NCBI RefSeq assembly: GCF_021568695.1
Contig: NZ_JAKGTI010000001.1
Location: forward strand, 310,001 to 374,000
Direction: 5' to 3'
From: Maritalea mediterranea
GTDB taxonomy: Bacteria; Pseudomonadota; Alphaproteobacteria; Rhizobiales; Devosiaceae
DNA length: 64,000 nucleotides
The position numbers and the translations under genes are program-made. Positions 29,324-38,267 of the stretch are shown here, piece by piece. Below the pieces are notes generated by a model, which worked only from the letters and a program-made list of their open reading frames with translations, searched no databases and was not told the origin of the DNA. Each line of letters begins with the position of its first letter. The stretch's first letter is position 1.

Positions 29324-30115
29324 CTAAAGCCGTTCTATGGCGAAGGTTCTCATGGCATTGACCAAAAAATCGGTAAAGCCCTCGGCCAAACGTTCATAGC
29401 GCGCCTGAAAATCCGGCGTGTGCTGATACATATCCGCAAGCCCGGCATAAGCTTGCGCGTCCGGCATCCGGTCCCACCATTGGCCAACCCATTGATGGTG
29501 GTGGGCCATAAGGTCAAGCACCTCACCATCCGCAGGGTCTTTGCCCGCCTGCATCATCAGAATCAGATCGCCTTCAATCTTTTCCAGCTGTGCCATGCGC
29601 TCTTTCACAAGACCATCCTCGCCGCCCGCATGCGCTTGCGTCTCTGCACTAAATTTGCGGTTTGCCGCCACAATTTTGTCCCGCATCTCAACGCCATGCT
29701 TAGCGACCAACTCATCCTGATAGGCCCTTTGCTTTTCCGGTGAAAAACCTTTGTATAAATCTTGATTGTTCATCTTGATGTCTCCGTTCAATTCAGCGAT
29801 TGAGCGGTCAATCACTGCCAGTAGTTCTTGTTGCCGACTGACATTTTGCGCCAATTTCTCCCGGTGCCGCTTCATGTGCTGCAGCCGGTCAAAATCGGTG
29901 CCCGCCATCACAATCTGAATATCCTTGAGCGGCATATCCATTTCGCGAAAAAACATGATCTGCTGCAAACGCAGCAACTCATCACGCGTGTAATAGCGAT
30001 AGCCATTGTCGCCAACATAGGCAGGGGAGAGCAGTCCGATCTGATCATAATGGTGCAAGGCCCGCACAGTGATGCCCGCCATCTCGGCCACTTGTTTGAT
30101 CAAATAGGTTTTCAT
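29324..30115 (-). CDS. MerR-family regulator, TipA-like with TipAS domain
   Basis: The start ATG 30115 has AGGA 5 nt upstream; the frame extends to 30145 without support. The 263-residue product has the MerR winged helix (residues 1-70, IKQVAEMAGITVRALHHYDQIGLL), a dimer helix and a C-terminal TipAS-like domain (MAHHHQWVGQWWDRMPDAQAY, typical of the fold that captures small ligands). Such proteins activate multidrug or stress genes. No obvious target lies beside it. Confidence 0.87.
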   Translation of the reverse strand: MKTYLIKQVAEMAGITVRALHHYDQIGLLSPAYVGDNGYRYYTRDELLRLQQIMFFREMDMPLKDIQIVMAGTDFDRLQHMKRHREKLAQNVSRQQELLAVIDRSIAELNGDIKMNNQDLYKGFSPEKQRAYQDELVAKHGVEMRDKIVAANRKFSAETQAHAGGEDGLVKERMAQLEKIEGDLILMMQAGKDPADGEVLDLMAHHHQWVGQWWDRMPDAQAYAGLADMYQHTPDFQARYERLAEGFTDFLVNAMRTFAIERL

Positions 30116-30184
30116 TCTCGTCCTGCCTTTCCGCTGACACCTCAACTAGGGGGTGACGCTGCGTGAGGGTCAAGCGTAACCCAT

Positions 30185-30211
30185 AAAAAAAGTGGCCCCC
30201 GAAGGAGCCAC
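30185..30211 (-). terminator. Rho-independent terminator of pckA
   Basis: On the minus strand GTGGCTCC-TTCG-GGGGCCAC (one G-T pair) is followed directly by TTTTTTT. It lies 29 bp past the pckA stop. Confidence 0.88.
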
Positions 30212-30239
30212 ATAAAAGGAGGATGAAATGAAGTGAGGT

Positions 30240-31832
30240 TTAGGCAGCAGCGAGCTTGGGCCCGGCTTCCGCCAATTCAAGGGCGCTGGCGCCGAACTTC
30301 TTGAAGTTTTCTTCAAACAGCTTCACCAACTTGGCTGCCTGTGCGTCATAGGCTTGGGCGTCGGCCCAGGTGGCGCGTGGGGTCAGCAAATTCGCATCCA
30401 CACCATCCACCGCGACGGGCACTTCAAAACCAAAGATCGGATCAATCCGCATCTCCGCATTCACCAACTCGCCGGAAAGCGCAGCAGAAAGCAGGGTGCG
30501 GGTGTCCTTGATGGAAATCCGGCTGCCAGTGCCATAGGCGCCACCGGTCCAACCGGTGTTGAGCAACCAGCATTCAGCCAGGCTGTCACGAATCTGCTTT
30601 TTCAGCATCTTGCCGTAAACGCTGGGGTGCAGCGACATAAACGGGGCACCAAAGCAAGCCGAGAAGGTGGCCTGTGGTTCGGTGACACCACGCTCGGTGC
30701 CTGCCACTTTAGCGGTGTAGCCGGACAGGAAGTGATAAATCGCTTGCTCCGGTGTCAACCGCGCGATGGGCGGCAACACGCCGAACGCATCGGCGGTGAG
30801 CAACATCACAGTCTTCGGCACAGGACCAATACCGGTACGCGAGACATTGTCGAGCGCGGTCAGCGGATAGGCCGCGCGGGTGTTTTCGGTCAAAGAGCCA
30901 TCATTGAAATCAGGCTTCAATGTTTCTTCGTCCAAAATCACATTTTCCAGCACTGTGCCAAAACGCTCGGTCGCTGCGAAAATTTCAGGCTCAGCCTGGC
31001 GCGACAGATTGATGGTTTTGGCATAGCAGCCGCCTTCCAAATTGAACACGCCATCCGCGGTCCAGCCATGTTCATCATCGCCGATCAATACCCGGTTTGG
31101 GTCGGTCGACAGCGTGGTTTTACCGGTGCCAGACAGGCCGAAGAACAAAGCCGTATCACCCGCCTCGCCAATATTGGCAGAGCAGTGCATGGGCAAAACA
31201 CCATTTTGTGGCGCATGGAAGTTGAACAGAGAGAACACGGATTTCTTGATCTCACCAGCATAGAAAGTGCCGCCAATCACCACCATATTGCGGCTGAAAT
31301 CGAGCGCAATCACGGTTTCTGAGCGCGTGCCATGGCGCGCTGGATCAGCCTTGAAAGAAGGCATATGCACAATAGTGACGTTGGCTTCAAAATCGGTCAA
31401 GGCGTTCAGCGCCGGACGGATCAACAAGTTGCGGATGAACAAGGCGTGCCACGCATTTTCTGTGAACACCTCTACATTCATCTGATGGTTCACATCGGCG
31501 CCGGCATAAAGCTGCTGCACGAACAAATCTTTGCCTTCAGCACTCTCGAGCATATCGGAGAGCAGCAGATCAAATTTTTCCGGCGTCATGGCTTTGGCAT
31601 TGTCCCACCACACCGTGTCATGGGTCAACGCGTCATCAACAATGAATTTGTCGTTGGCAGAGCGGCCAGTGTGCTGTCCGGTCGTGGCGACCACAGCACC
31701 ATCTGCGCTTAACTCGACTTCGTCGCGTAAAAGGGCTTTTTCCACCAATTTGGGCGCCTTGTCGTTAAACGAGAGATTGGCCGCCAGAGAGGTGATTTTT
31801 GAGTTGACGTCGGCCCGCGTGATCGTGCTCAT
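30240..31832 (-). CDS. pckA: Phosphoenolpyruvate carboxykinase (ATP)
   Basis: A 530-residue gluconeogenic enzyme converting oxaloacetate plus ATP to PEP and CO2. The kinase P-loop GLSGTGKTT (near residue 230), the preceding [17 protein letters not shown] and the metal-binding [10 protein letters not shown] are all present, with the ATP-class [11 protein letters not shown] block near the C terminus. It is divergent from chvI, a neighbour relation also found in Agrobacterium and Sinorhizobium, and ends in a strong terminator. Confidence 0.97.
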   Translation of the reverse strand: MSTITRADVNSKITSLAANLSFNDKAPKLVEKALLRDEVELSADGAVVATTGQHTGRSANDKFIVDDALTHDTVWWDNAKAMTPEKFDLLLSDMLESAEGKDLFVQQLYAGADVNHQMNVEVFTENAWHALFIRNLLIRPALNALTDFEANVTIVHMPSFKADPARHGTRSETVIALDFSRNMVVIGGTFYAGEIKKSVFSLFNFHAPQNGVLPMHCSANIGEAGDTALFFGLSGTGKTTLSTDPNRVLIGDDEHGWTADGVFNLEGGCYAKTINLSRQAEPEIFAATERFGTVLENVILDEETLKPDFNDGSLTENTRAAYPLTALDNVSRTGIGPVPKTVMLLTADAFGVLPPIARLTPEQAIYHFLSGYTAKVAGTERGVTEPQATFSACFGAPFMSLHPSVYGKMLKKQIRDSLAECWLLNTGWTGGAYGTGSRISIKDTRTLLSAALSGELVNAEMRIDPIFGFEVPVAVDGVDANLLTPRATWADAQAYDAQAAKLVKLFEENFKKFGASALELAEAGPKLAAA

Positions 31833-32204
31833 CGCTCTATTCCATGTGATTGTTGAAAATTCGCTGGACTAAAAATCCCTGTTCCGTGTCCAGTTCCTGT
31901 CGGCCAAACTACAGTTTGCAACGCCGCCTTGCATTTAGCGATAGGTCTTACTACCTTCGTATTAGACGGAGATTTTCGAAGAAAAATTATATTTTACAAT
32001 GACTTGTGTTTGGATTTGCCAGTTAACCACAATGTGCATTGCTGCTATGCGGCGCAAATTGTCGTCCTAAAGATTGCATTGGACACAATTTGTGCGCATT
32101 TTGTGGGCTAAGAGGCGAATAGAATTATACAATTCCGCTTGGCCGGTTGATTATGCGACCCTGGGGCCAGCACCGGCTGTCAAGCCGAACGAAAGGGATG
32201 ATGA
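31833..32204. promoter_or_regulatory. Divergent promoter region pckA / chvI
   Basis: This 372-bp AT-rich gap has no recognisable protein. TTGTGG (32101-32106), an 18-nt spacer and TTATAC (32125-32130) is a candidate chvI promoter about 75 bp before its start. A near-palindrome (CACAATTTGTG, about 32085-32095) lies just upstream. GTTAACCAC near 32022 resembles a CtrA half-site. All are tentative. Confidence 0.4.
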
Positions 32205-32921
32205 ATGCCAAAGATCGCACTGGTTGATGACGACCAAAATATTCTGGCGTCGGTATCCATGACATTGGAAGCTGAAGGCTATCGCGTCAATACCTACACC
32301 GATGGTGCATCCGGTCTTGAAGGCCTGACCACAGACGTGCCTGACCTTGCGATTTTGGATATCAAAATGCCGCGCATGGATGGCATGGAATTGCTGCGTC
32401 GCTTGCGGCAAAAATCAGATTTGCCGGTGATTTTTCTCACCTCAAAGGACGATGAGATTGATGAATTGTTTGGCTTGAAGATGGGCGCGGATGATTTTAT
32501 CACCAAGCCCTTTTCCCAGCGTTTGCTGGTGGAGCGGGTTAAAGCCATTTTACGCCGGGCACAGGCCCGCAATGAAGCCCAATCCGGCAGCGGAAACAGC
32601 GAGCAATCTCAAGCTCGCTCGGTGATCGAACGGGGTCGGTTGGCGATGGATCAGGAACGGCACACCTGCACTTGGGACGGTAAAAATGTCACCCTGACAG
32701 TGACCGAATTTTTGATCCTGTTTGCTCTGGCGCAGCGGCCTGGTGTCGTGAAAAGCCGTGACAGCCTGATGGATGCCGCCTATGATGATCAGGTCTATGT
32801 TGATGATCGCACGATTGATAGCCATATCAAGCGACTGCGCAAGAAATTCCGGGTCGTCGACAAGGAATTTGACATGATCGAAACCCTATATGGGGTGGGG
32901 TATCGCTTTAAGGAGCAATAG
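32205..32921 (+). CDS. chvI: Response regulator ChvI
   Basis: A 238-residue OmpR-family regulator: receiver domain 1-115 with Asp8-Asp10 and the phosphorylated Asp52 ([13 protein letters not shown]), then a DNA-binding winged helix (about 140-235, [15 protein letters not shown], then [16 protein letters not shown]). In rhizobia and Agrobacterium the ChvG-ChvI pair senses acid and envelope conditions and controls exopolysaccharide, secretion and metabolism. The kinase gene follows 5 nt later. Confidence 0.95.
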   Translation: MPKIALVDDDQNILASVSMTLEAEGYRVNTYTDGASGLEGLTTDVPDLAILDIKMPRMDGMELLRRLRQKSDLPVIFLTSKDDEIDELFGLKMGADDFITKPFSQRLLVERVKAILRRAQARNEAQSGSGNSEQSQARSVIERGRLAMDQERHTCTWDGKNVTLTVTEFLILFALAQRPGVVKSRDSLMDAAYDDQVYVDDRTIDSHIKRLRKKFRVVDKEFDMIETLYGVGYRFKEQ

Positions 32922-32926
32922 GCTTT

Positions 32927-34738
32927 TTGACGCTGGAAAAATCCGCAGAGCAAGAGCGTGAGCGCGACGAGGTTGTGGAGACACAGCAAAGTGCGTCGCA
33001 GGTTGAGGCAAAACAAAATGCTGATCCGTCACCCGAGGTGGCGGCCAATAAACCTAACCCGGTTCTCTTGACCTATCGTGCGGCCCGTCGCTGGTTGTCT
33101 TTTACCATTTTTTCATCGCTCACCCGCCGCATCGTGATTCTCAATGTGGTGGCGCTGGCCGCCTTGGTGGGCGCGATCATCAACCAGACACAATGGCGCT
33201 CGGGCCTGATCAATGCGCAAGTCGACAGCTTGCGGGTGCAGGGAGAAATCATTGCTGGTGCCATTGCGGCCTCGGCCACTGTCGATAGTGATGTGATTAC
33301 CCTTGATCCAGACAAGTTTTTGCAATTGCAAGGCGATGCGCCCCTGTCCTCGCTGAGCTTTTTCGACCCCAGCTTGGAATTTCCGATTAACCCCGAGCGG
33401 GTGGCGCCATTGTTGCGCAATCTGATCACCCCCACCGGCACCCGCGCCCGTATTTATGACCGCAATGGACTTGAGATTCTTGACAGTGAGGATCTCTATA
33501 TTCAAGGCGAGGTGCTGGGCACCACACCGCCGGCGGCACAAAGCAAAAGCTTTTTCTTGGTCGAGTGGGTCAATAGATTTTTCCGCATGCTCGCCGCACG
33601 AGAATTTCCGCGCTATCAGGAATATGGCACCACCGAGGGCACCAAATATCCGGAGGTCGCCTCGGCTATGTCGGGCGCCGCCGCCTCAATTGTGCGGGTT
33701 GACCAAAATGACCGGTTGGTGGTTTCCGTGGCCGTGCCGGTGAAACGTTTGCGCGCCAATGTAGGTGTGCTGCTTTTATCAACGCAGCCGGGCACCATCG
33801 ACACCATTGTTGAAAAAGAACGCTGGAACGTGGTGCGTATCTTTATGATCGCGGCGACTATCACCACGCTGGTATCGCTCTTGCTGGCCAGCACTATCGC
33901 CGGTCCCATGCGGCGCCTTTCCGCCGCCGCCCAACGGGTGCGCCGGTCGATTAAGGATCGGGAGGAAATTCCCGATTTCACCCAGCGGCCCGACGAGATT
34001 GGGCTGTTGTCCGGCTCTTTGCGCGATATGACCAACGCGCTTTACAATCGGATCGAGGCGATCGAAAGCTTTGCTGCTGACGTGGCGCACGAATTGAAAA
34101 ATCCGCTCACCTCTCTGCGCAGTGCCGTGGAAACATTGCCTTTGGCCAAAAAGGATGAAGACCGCACGCGGCTCGCCAACATCATTCAGCATGATGTGCG
34201 CCGTCTCGATCGGTTGATCTCGGATATCTCCAACGCTTCGCGGCTGGACGCCGAACTGGCACGCGAAACAGCAGACCGGGTGAACTTGCTCAGCCTCACA
34301 CAAACCATTCTTTCCATTCAGGAAGACAATGCGGCCAAGCGAGATGTAGCGATCAAGCTGGAGAACAATCTGGCCGGCGAGACCTGTGAAGTGGTCGGCC
34401 ATGACTCGCGTCTGGCGCAAGTGGTGACCAATCTGGTGGATAATGCAGTGTCATTTTCACCAAAGGGTGCGACAGTCACGGTACAGCTCAATATGGATGA
34501 TCATTGGGTCATTTTGAAAGTGCGCGATGAAGGGCGTGGCATTGAAGGCAACACCGAAAAAGTGTTCCAGCGGTTTTATACGGATCGCCCGGAAGGCGAA
34601 TCTTTCGGGGATCATTCTGGATTGGGGTTGTCGATCTCGAAGCAGATTGTCGAGGCTCATTTAGGGGAAATTAACGCCCGCAACCGCAACGATAGGTCAG
34701 GCGCAGAATTTATCGTGAAATTACCGCGCGCCGAATAG
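32927..34738 (+). CDS. chvG: Sensor histidine kinase ChvG (ExoS)
   Basis: The likely start is TTG 32927, after AAGGAG; no ATG fits. The 603-residue kinase has an N-terminal cytoplasmic stretch, a first membrane segment (RIVILNVVALAALVGAII, about 65-83), a large periplasmic sensor region, a second membrane segment near 305-325, HAMP, a HisKA box with His388 (VAHELKNPLTS) and the ATPase (NLVDNAVSF, DEGRGI, GLGLSISKQI). It phosphorylates ChvI. Its sensor activity in relatives is held down by ExoR, not present in this window. Confidence 0.94.
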   Translation: MTLEKSAEQERERDEVVETQQSASQVEAKQNADPSPEVAANKPNPVLLTYRAARRWLSFTIFSSLTRRIVILNVVALAALVGAIINQTQWRSGLINAQVDSLRVQGEIIAGAIAASATVDSDVITLDPDKFLQLQGDAPLSSLSFFDPSLEFPINPERVAPLLRNLITPTGTRARIYDRNGLEILDSEDLYIQGEVLGTTPPAAQSKSFFLVEWVNRFFRMLAAREFPRYQEYGTTEGTKYPEVASAMSGAAASIVRVDQNDRLVVSVAVPVKRLRANVGVLLLSTQPGTIDTIVEKERWNVVRIFMIAATITTLVSLLLASTIAGPMRRLSAAAQRVRRSIKDREEIPDFTQRPDEIGLLSGSLRDMTNALYNRIEAIESFAADVAHELKNPLTSLRSAVETLPLAKKDEDRTRLANIIQHDVRRLDRLISDISNASRLDAELARETADRVNLLSLTQTILSIQEDNAAKRDVAIKLENNLAGETCEVVGHDSRLAQVVTNLVDNAVSFSPKGATVTVQLNMDDHWVILKVRDEGRGIEGNTEKVFQRFYTDRPEGESFGDHSGLGLSISKQIVEAHLGEINARNRNDRSGAEFIVKLPRAE

Positions 34739-34747
34739 GAGGGGATT

Positions 34748-35215
34748 ATGGCGAACCAAACTGAGAATATATTTGCGACCGGCATCGTTTATGATGGCAT
34801 CGGCATCTTAATCCGGGGGGAAAGTGGAGCGGGCAAATCCCTGCTGTCATTTGATTTGATGGATCGCGCGGAATCGCGTGGCAAAGAGAGCGGGTTGATT
34901 TCAGACGACCGTGTTTTAATTGAAGCCGAAGATGGCACGTTGATCGCCAGCCCCCCCGAGCAGATCAAGGGGCAGATTGAACTGCGTGGCTTTGGCATTG
35001 TCGAACGGCCGGTCGTTGAGCGTCACTCAATAAAATTAGTGGTAGACATTTCCAATGAAATGGATCGTATGCCGGAGAATGAAGAATTTGAGACTGAGCT
35101 TTTGGGCGTGAAACTTGATCGGGTGCCGGTGCCGTCTCGAAGCCTTATCGATTCGGTCCACCAGCGGCTTTTGGTTCTTGAGGCATTGCGCAAGATCAAA
35201 TCTGCAGTGAGTTAA
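34748..35215 (+). CDS. hprK: HPr kinase/phosphorylase, short alphaproteobacterial form
   Basis: Only the C-terminal kinase domain of HprK is present (155 residues against about 310 in Gram-positives), as usual in Rhizobiales. The P-loop is GESGAGKS with Lys30, and the ELRGFGIVERP block follows. It phosphorylates or dephosphorylates the regulatory serine of HPr. It lies 9 nt after chvG, linking envelope signalling to the PTS. Confidence 0.95.
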   Translation: MANQTENIFATGIVYDGIGILIRGESGAGKSLLSFDLMDRAESRGKESGLISDDRVLIEAEDGTLIASPPEQIKGQIELRGFGIVERPVVERHSIKLVVDISNEMDRMPENEEFETELLGVKLDRVPVPSRSLIDSVHQRLLVLEALRKIKSAVS

Positions 35216-35306
35216 TGGCCAAAAACCGGTTGGTGTGGCAACGAATTATCGATAGACTTTCCAACAAAGCAAATTGTACGTTTCGGCGTGAGCAGGGGGC
35301 AAAAAT

Positions 35307-35708
35307 ATGATCGGAATGGTGCTTGTGACCCATGGGGCATTGGCAGAGGAGTTTAAATCCGCATTGGAACATGTGGTAGGGCCGCAAGAGCAATGCGCCG
35401 CCGTTTGTATTGGCCCAGATGATGATATGGAAGTACGGCGTCAGGACATTCTCACCGCAGTGCACGATGTGGATAGCGGTCAGGGCGTGGTGATCCTCAC
35501 CGATATGTTCGGTGGTACCCCCTCTAATTTGGCCATCTCAGTAATGGAAAACCGGGAAGTTGAAGTTATTGCAGGCGTAAACCTGCCCATGTTGGTGAAG
35601 CTGGCGCGGGTGCGGCCCGAGCTGGATATGAAAACTGCCGTCCATGAGGCGCAGGAAGCGGGGCGCAAATATATCAATGTGGCCAATGATGTGCTGGGTG
35701 GTGTTTAA
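35307..35708 (+). CDS. manX: PTS EIIA component, mannose/fructose type
   Basis: A 133-residue EIIA-Man domain; the phosphorylated His9 is in MVLVTHG, and the FGGTPSNLAI block follows at about 70. No membrane EIIB/EIIC lies nearby, so it belongs to a regulatory phosphorelay and not sugar uptake. It accepts phosphate from HPr, encoded next. Confidence 0.93.
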   Translation: MIGMVLVTHGALAEEFKSALEHVVGPQEQCAAVCIGPDDDMEVRRQDILTAVHDVDSGQGVVILTDMFGGTPSNLAISVMENREVEVIAGVNLPMLVKLARVRPELDMKTAVHEAQEAGRKYINVANDVLGGV

Positions 35709-35719
35709 TAGAGAGCGCT

Positions 35720-36040
35720 ATGCCCAATTCGTCCCATCCGGAAAAATCATTCGGTCAGCTCTTGCGCATCTGCAATCGGCGCGGGCTACATGCGCGGGCA
35801 TCAGCACGGTTTGCCCGCACCTCGGAATGTTTTGATGCGGACATCACGGTCACGCGGGATGGTCAGACCGTGGGCGGCACCTCGATTATGGGGTTGATGT
35901 TGTTAGCGGCCGGGCCGGGATCCACCATTTTGGTGAAAACCAAAGGAAGGCAGGCGCGCGAGGCGCTGGACGCATTGATCCAGCTTGTGGAAAATGGCTT
36001 TGATGAAGACACCGAAGCCAATGATGTGGACGCATCCTGA
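35720..36040 (+). CDS. ptsH: Phosphocarrier protein HPr
   Basis: A 106-residue HPr with the EI-dependent His24 (RGLHARAS) and the HprK target Ser55 (GGTSIMGLM). The C-terminal tail (ENGFDEDTEANDVDAS) is longer and more acidic than in enterobacterial HPr. It starts 12 nt after manX. Confidence 0.95.
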   Translation: MPNSSHPEKSFGQLLRICNRRGLHARASARFARTSECFDADITVTRDGQTVGGTSIMGLMLLAAGPGSTILVKTKGRQAREALDALIQLVENGFDEDTEANDVDAS

Positions 36041-36107
36041 CCCACATCGGATTTGAATTCTTTGGTTGTCATGCCAATATAGAGGACAACCAAGGGGTAT
36101 ATGACAC

Positions 36108-36620
36108 ATGCGCGGCCTGATCTTTATTATGTTTTTCGCTTTGGGCGGATTTGTCGGGGCCCAATTCCCTGGATTCACCAGCCAGTATGAACAGCGATTG
36201 GATGGCGCGATTGAAGAATTGCGCACCATCATTGAACGATTTGACCGCGATGCCGCCGAGCAGGACCTCACCCGGGCCGAAGCGCTGGACAAATATGCCG
36301 GAACAAATGACGAGTTTTTGATCCGTCAGGGCACCTCCATGCAGCAGATTTTCGCGCGGTATGAAAAGCTGACAAACCACCAGGCGGCGTTGCAGAACGC
36401 CAATATCGCGGAGCAGGCGATCGGGTTCGTCCAATATTTTGACCCCGAACTGGCGCAGGCCACTTGGGCCCAATATGATCCCAATGTGCCCCTCAATGCG
36501 GAAGGTGGATTGTTTGCGGCACTGGGCGGGGTCATTGCCTGGCTGACCGCTGCAGGCAGTTGGGCGATTGCGCGGCTACCTCTGCGCTATCGCCGTCGCA
36601 TCCGGATCAGCGGGGAGTAG
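36108..36620 (+). CDS. DUF2937-type membrane protein
   Basis: A 170-residue protein of unknown function that I place in DUF2937 by its layout: an N-terminal hydrophobic helix (LIFIMFFALGGFVGAQFPGF), a helical periplasmic region (QYEQRLDGAIEELRTIIERFDRDAAE) and a C-terminal membrane segment (LFAALGGVIAWLTAAGSWAI) followed by a basic tail. It lies between ptsH and ahcY. Confidence 0.75.
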   Translation: MRGLIFIMFFALGGFVGAQFPGFTSQYEQRLDGAIEELRTIIERFDRDAAEQDLTRAEALDKYAGTNDEFLIRQGTSMQQIFARYEKLTNHQAALQNANIAEQAIGFVQYFDPELAQATWAQYDPNVPLNAEGGLFAALGGVIAWLTAAGSWAIARLPLRYRRRIRISGE

Positions 36621-36648
36621 ATCATATAAATAAATCTTTATATCCTTA

Positions 36649-36677
36649 TTGAATGGTCAACCTTTGACCGCTATAAA
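36649..36677 (+). promoter_or_regulatory. ahcY promoter with palindromic operator filling the spacer
   Basis: TTGAAT (36649-36654), a 17-bp spacer and TATAAA (36672-36677) form a good sigma-70 promoter 30 bp before the ahcY start. The spacer holds the palindrome GGTCAA-CCT-TTGACC (36655-36669), placed so that a bound dimer would block RNA polymerase. Confidence 0.6.
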
Positions 36678-36707
36678 CGGGCAAATTGATTTTAAGGAGA
36701 CCCGTGA

Positions 36708-38111
36708 ATGAGCGCGTTGACCCAAGAATATGCTGTGAAAGATCTCAGCCTGGCCGATTATGGCCGCAAAGAAATTGAAATGGCCGAGGTAGAAATGCCC
36801 GGCCTGATGGCCATTCGTGAGGAATTTGCCGCCTCGCAACCCTTGAAAGGCGCGCGGATCGCCGGGTCATTGCACATGACCATCCAGACCGCGGTGCTGA
36901 TCGAAACGTTGGTTGCCCTGGGCGCTGAAGTGCGCTGGGCCTCGTGCAATATTTACTCCACTCAGGACCATGCCGCCGCCGCCATCGCTGCTGCCGGTAT
37001 CCCCGTTTTCGCGCATAAGGGCGAAACCTTGGAGGAATATTGGGATTTTGCCGATCGCTTGTTCGAATTTGATAACGGCGAAATGGCCAACATGATCTTG
37101 GACGATGGCGGCGACGCCACCATGCTTGTGCTCAATGGTGCAAAGGCCGAAACAGATCCAAGCGTACTGGACAATCCTTCTAATGAAGAAGAAGAAGTCT
37201 TTGTCGCGACCATCAAAAAGCGTTTGGCCAAAGACCCGACCTTCTATTCCCGCGTGCGCGACAGCATCAAAGGCGTGTCGGAAGAAACCACTACCGGTGT
37301 GATCCGCTTGTACCAGCTGCAGGAAAAAGGCGAATTGCCTTTCCCTGCGATCAATGTGAATGACAGCGTCACCAAATCCAAGTTCGACAATAAATATGGC
37401 TGCCGTGAGAGCCTGGTGGACGCCATCCGCCGCGGCACCGACGTCATGATGGCGGGCAAAGTCGCGATTGTTTGCGGTTATGGTGACGTGGGCAAAGGTT
37501 CTGCTGCCTCCCTGCGGGGTGCTGGCGCCCGCGTGATGGTGACCGAAGTCGATCCAATCTGTGCGCTGCAAGCTGCCATGGATGGCTACGAAGTGGTGAC
37601 GTTGGAAGACGATATCGAGCGTGCCGACATTGTGGTGACGGCCACAGGCAACAAGGATATCCTCACCCTTGATCATATGCGTCGCCTGAAAGACATGGCG
37701 ATTGTGGCCAATATCGGTCACTTCGACAATGAGATCCAGGTGTCAGCCCTGCGCAACCAGAAGTGGACCAATGTAAAGCCACAAGTGGATATGATTGAAT
37801 TTCCACAGGGCAACCGCATGATTTTGTTGTCCCAAGGGCGCCTTGTTAATCTGGGCAATGCCACCGGTCACCCCAGCTTCGTGATGAGTGCCTCTTTCGC
37901 CAACCAGACATTGGCGCAGATCGAATTGTTCGCCCATGGCGAAAAATACGAAAACAAAGTCTATGTGTTGCCCAAACATCTGGATGAGAAAGTGGCTGCC
38001 CTGCATTTGGACAAACTGGGCGCCAAGCTCACCAAATTGTCCAAAGAACAGGCTGATTATATCGGCGTGGATCAAAATGGCCCGTTCAAATCAGAGCAAT
38101 ATCGCTATTGA
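36708..38111 (+). CDS. ahcY: S-adenosylhomocysteine hydrolase (adenosylhomocysteinase)
   Basis: A 467-residue NAD-dependent enzyme that splits S-adenosylhomocysteine to adenosine and homocysteine, relieving methyltransferase inhibition. Visible blocks are [33 protein letters not shown], the NAD fold [12 protein letters not shown], and the C-terminal KSEQYRY. AAGGAG lies 9 nt before the ATG. It has its own promoter with an operator-like palindrome and is closed by a strong terminator, so it is its own transcription unit. Confidence 0.98.
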   Translation: MSALTQEYAVKDLSLADYGRKEIEMAEVEMPGLMAIREEFAASQPLKGARIAGSLHMTIQTAVLIETLVALGAEVRWASCNIYSTQDHAAAAIAAAGIPVFAHKGETLEEYWDFADRLFEFDNGEMANMILDDGGDATMLVLNGAKAETDPSVLDNPSNEEEEVFVATIKKRLAKDPTFYSRVRDSIKGVSEETTTGVIRLYQLQEKGELPFPAINVNDSVTKSKFDNKYGCRESLVDAIRRGTDVMMAGKVAIVCGYGDVGKGSAASLRGAGARVMVTEVDPICALQAAMDGYEVVTLEDDIERADIVVTATGNKDILTLDHMRRLKDMAIVANIGHFDNEIQVSALRNQKWTNVKPQVDMIEFPQGNRMILLSQGRLVNLGNATGHPSFVMSASFANQTLAQIELFAHGEKYENKVYVLPKHLDEKVAALHLDKLGAKLTKLSKEQADYIGVDQNGPFKSEQYRY

Positions 38112-38134
38112 GATTCATTCGCACGGATTTATCC

Positions 38135-38164
38135 AAAGGGGCGTGTAAAACGCCCCTTTTTTTT
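38135..38164 (+). terminator. Rho-independent terminator of ahcY
   Basis: AAAGGGGCGT (38135-38144), loop GTAAA, ACGCCCCTTT (38150-38159) and an uninterrupted T-run to 38164. Confidence 0.95.
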
Positions 38165-38267
38165 GGCTAAAACGCATTTTGACTCTTGTTGGCAGATTCG
38201 CCGAGACGGTATGGTGAAGTGATTCGTTGAGCGGGCGACGATTTGATTAATATTTAAGGGGCAAAAG

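Noticed and set aside
36621-36707. An S-adenosylhomocysteine riboswitch before ahcY
   Set aside because: With the promoter at 36649-36677 only about 25 nt of leader remain, too short for the riboswitch.
36867-37721. A 284-codon minus-strand ORF opposite ahcY
   Set aside because: A shadow of a highly conserved gene, with no recognisable domain.
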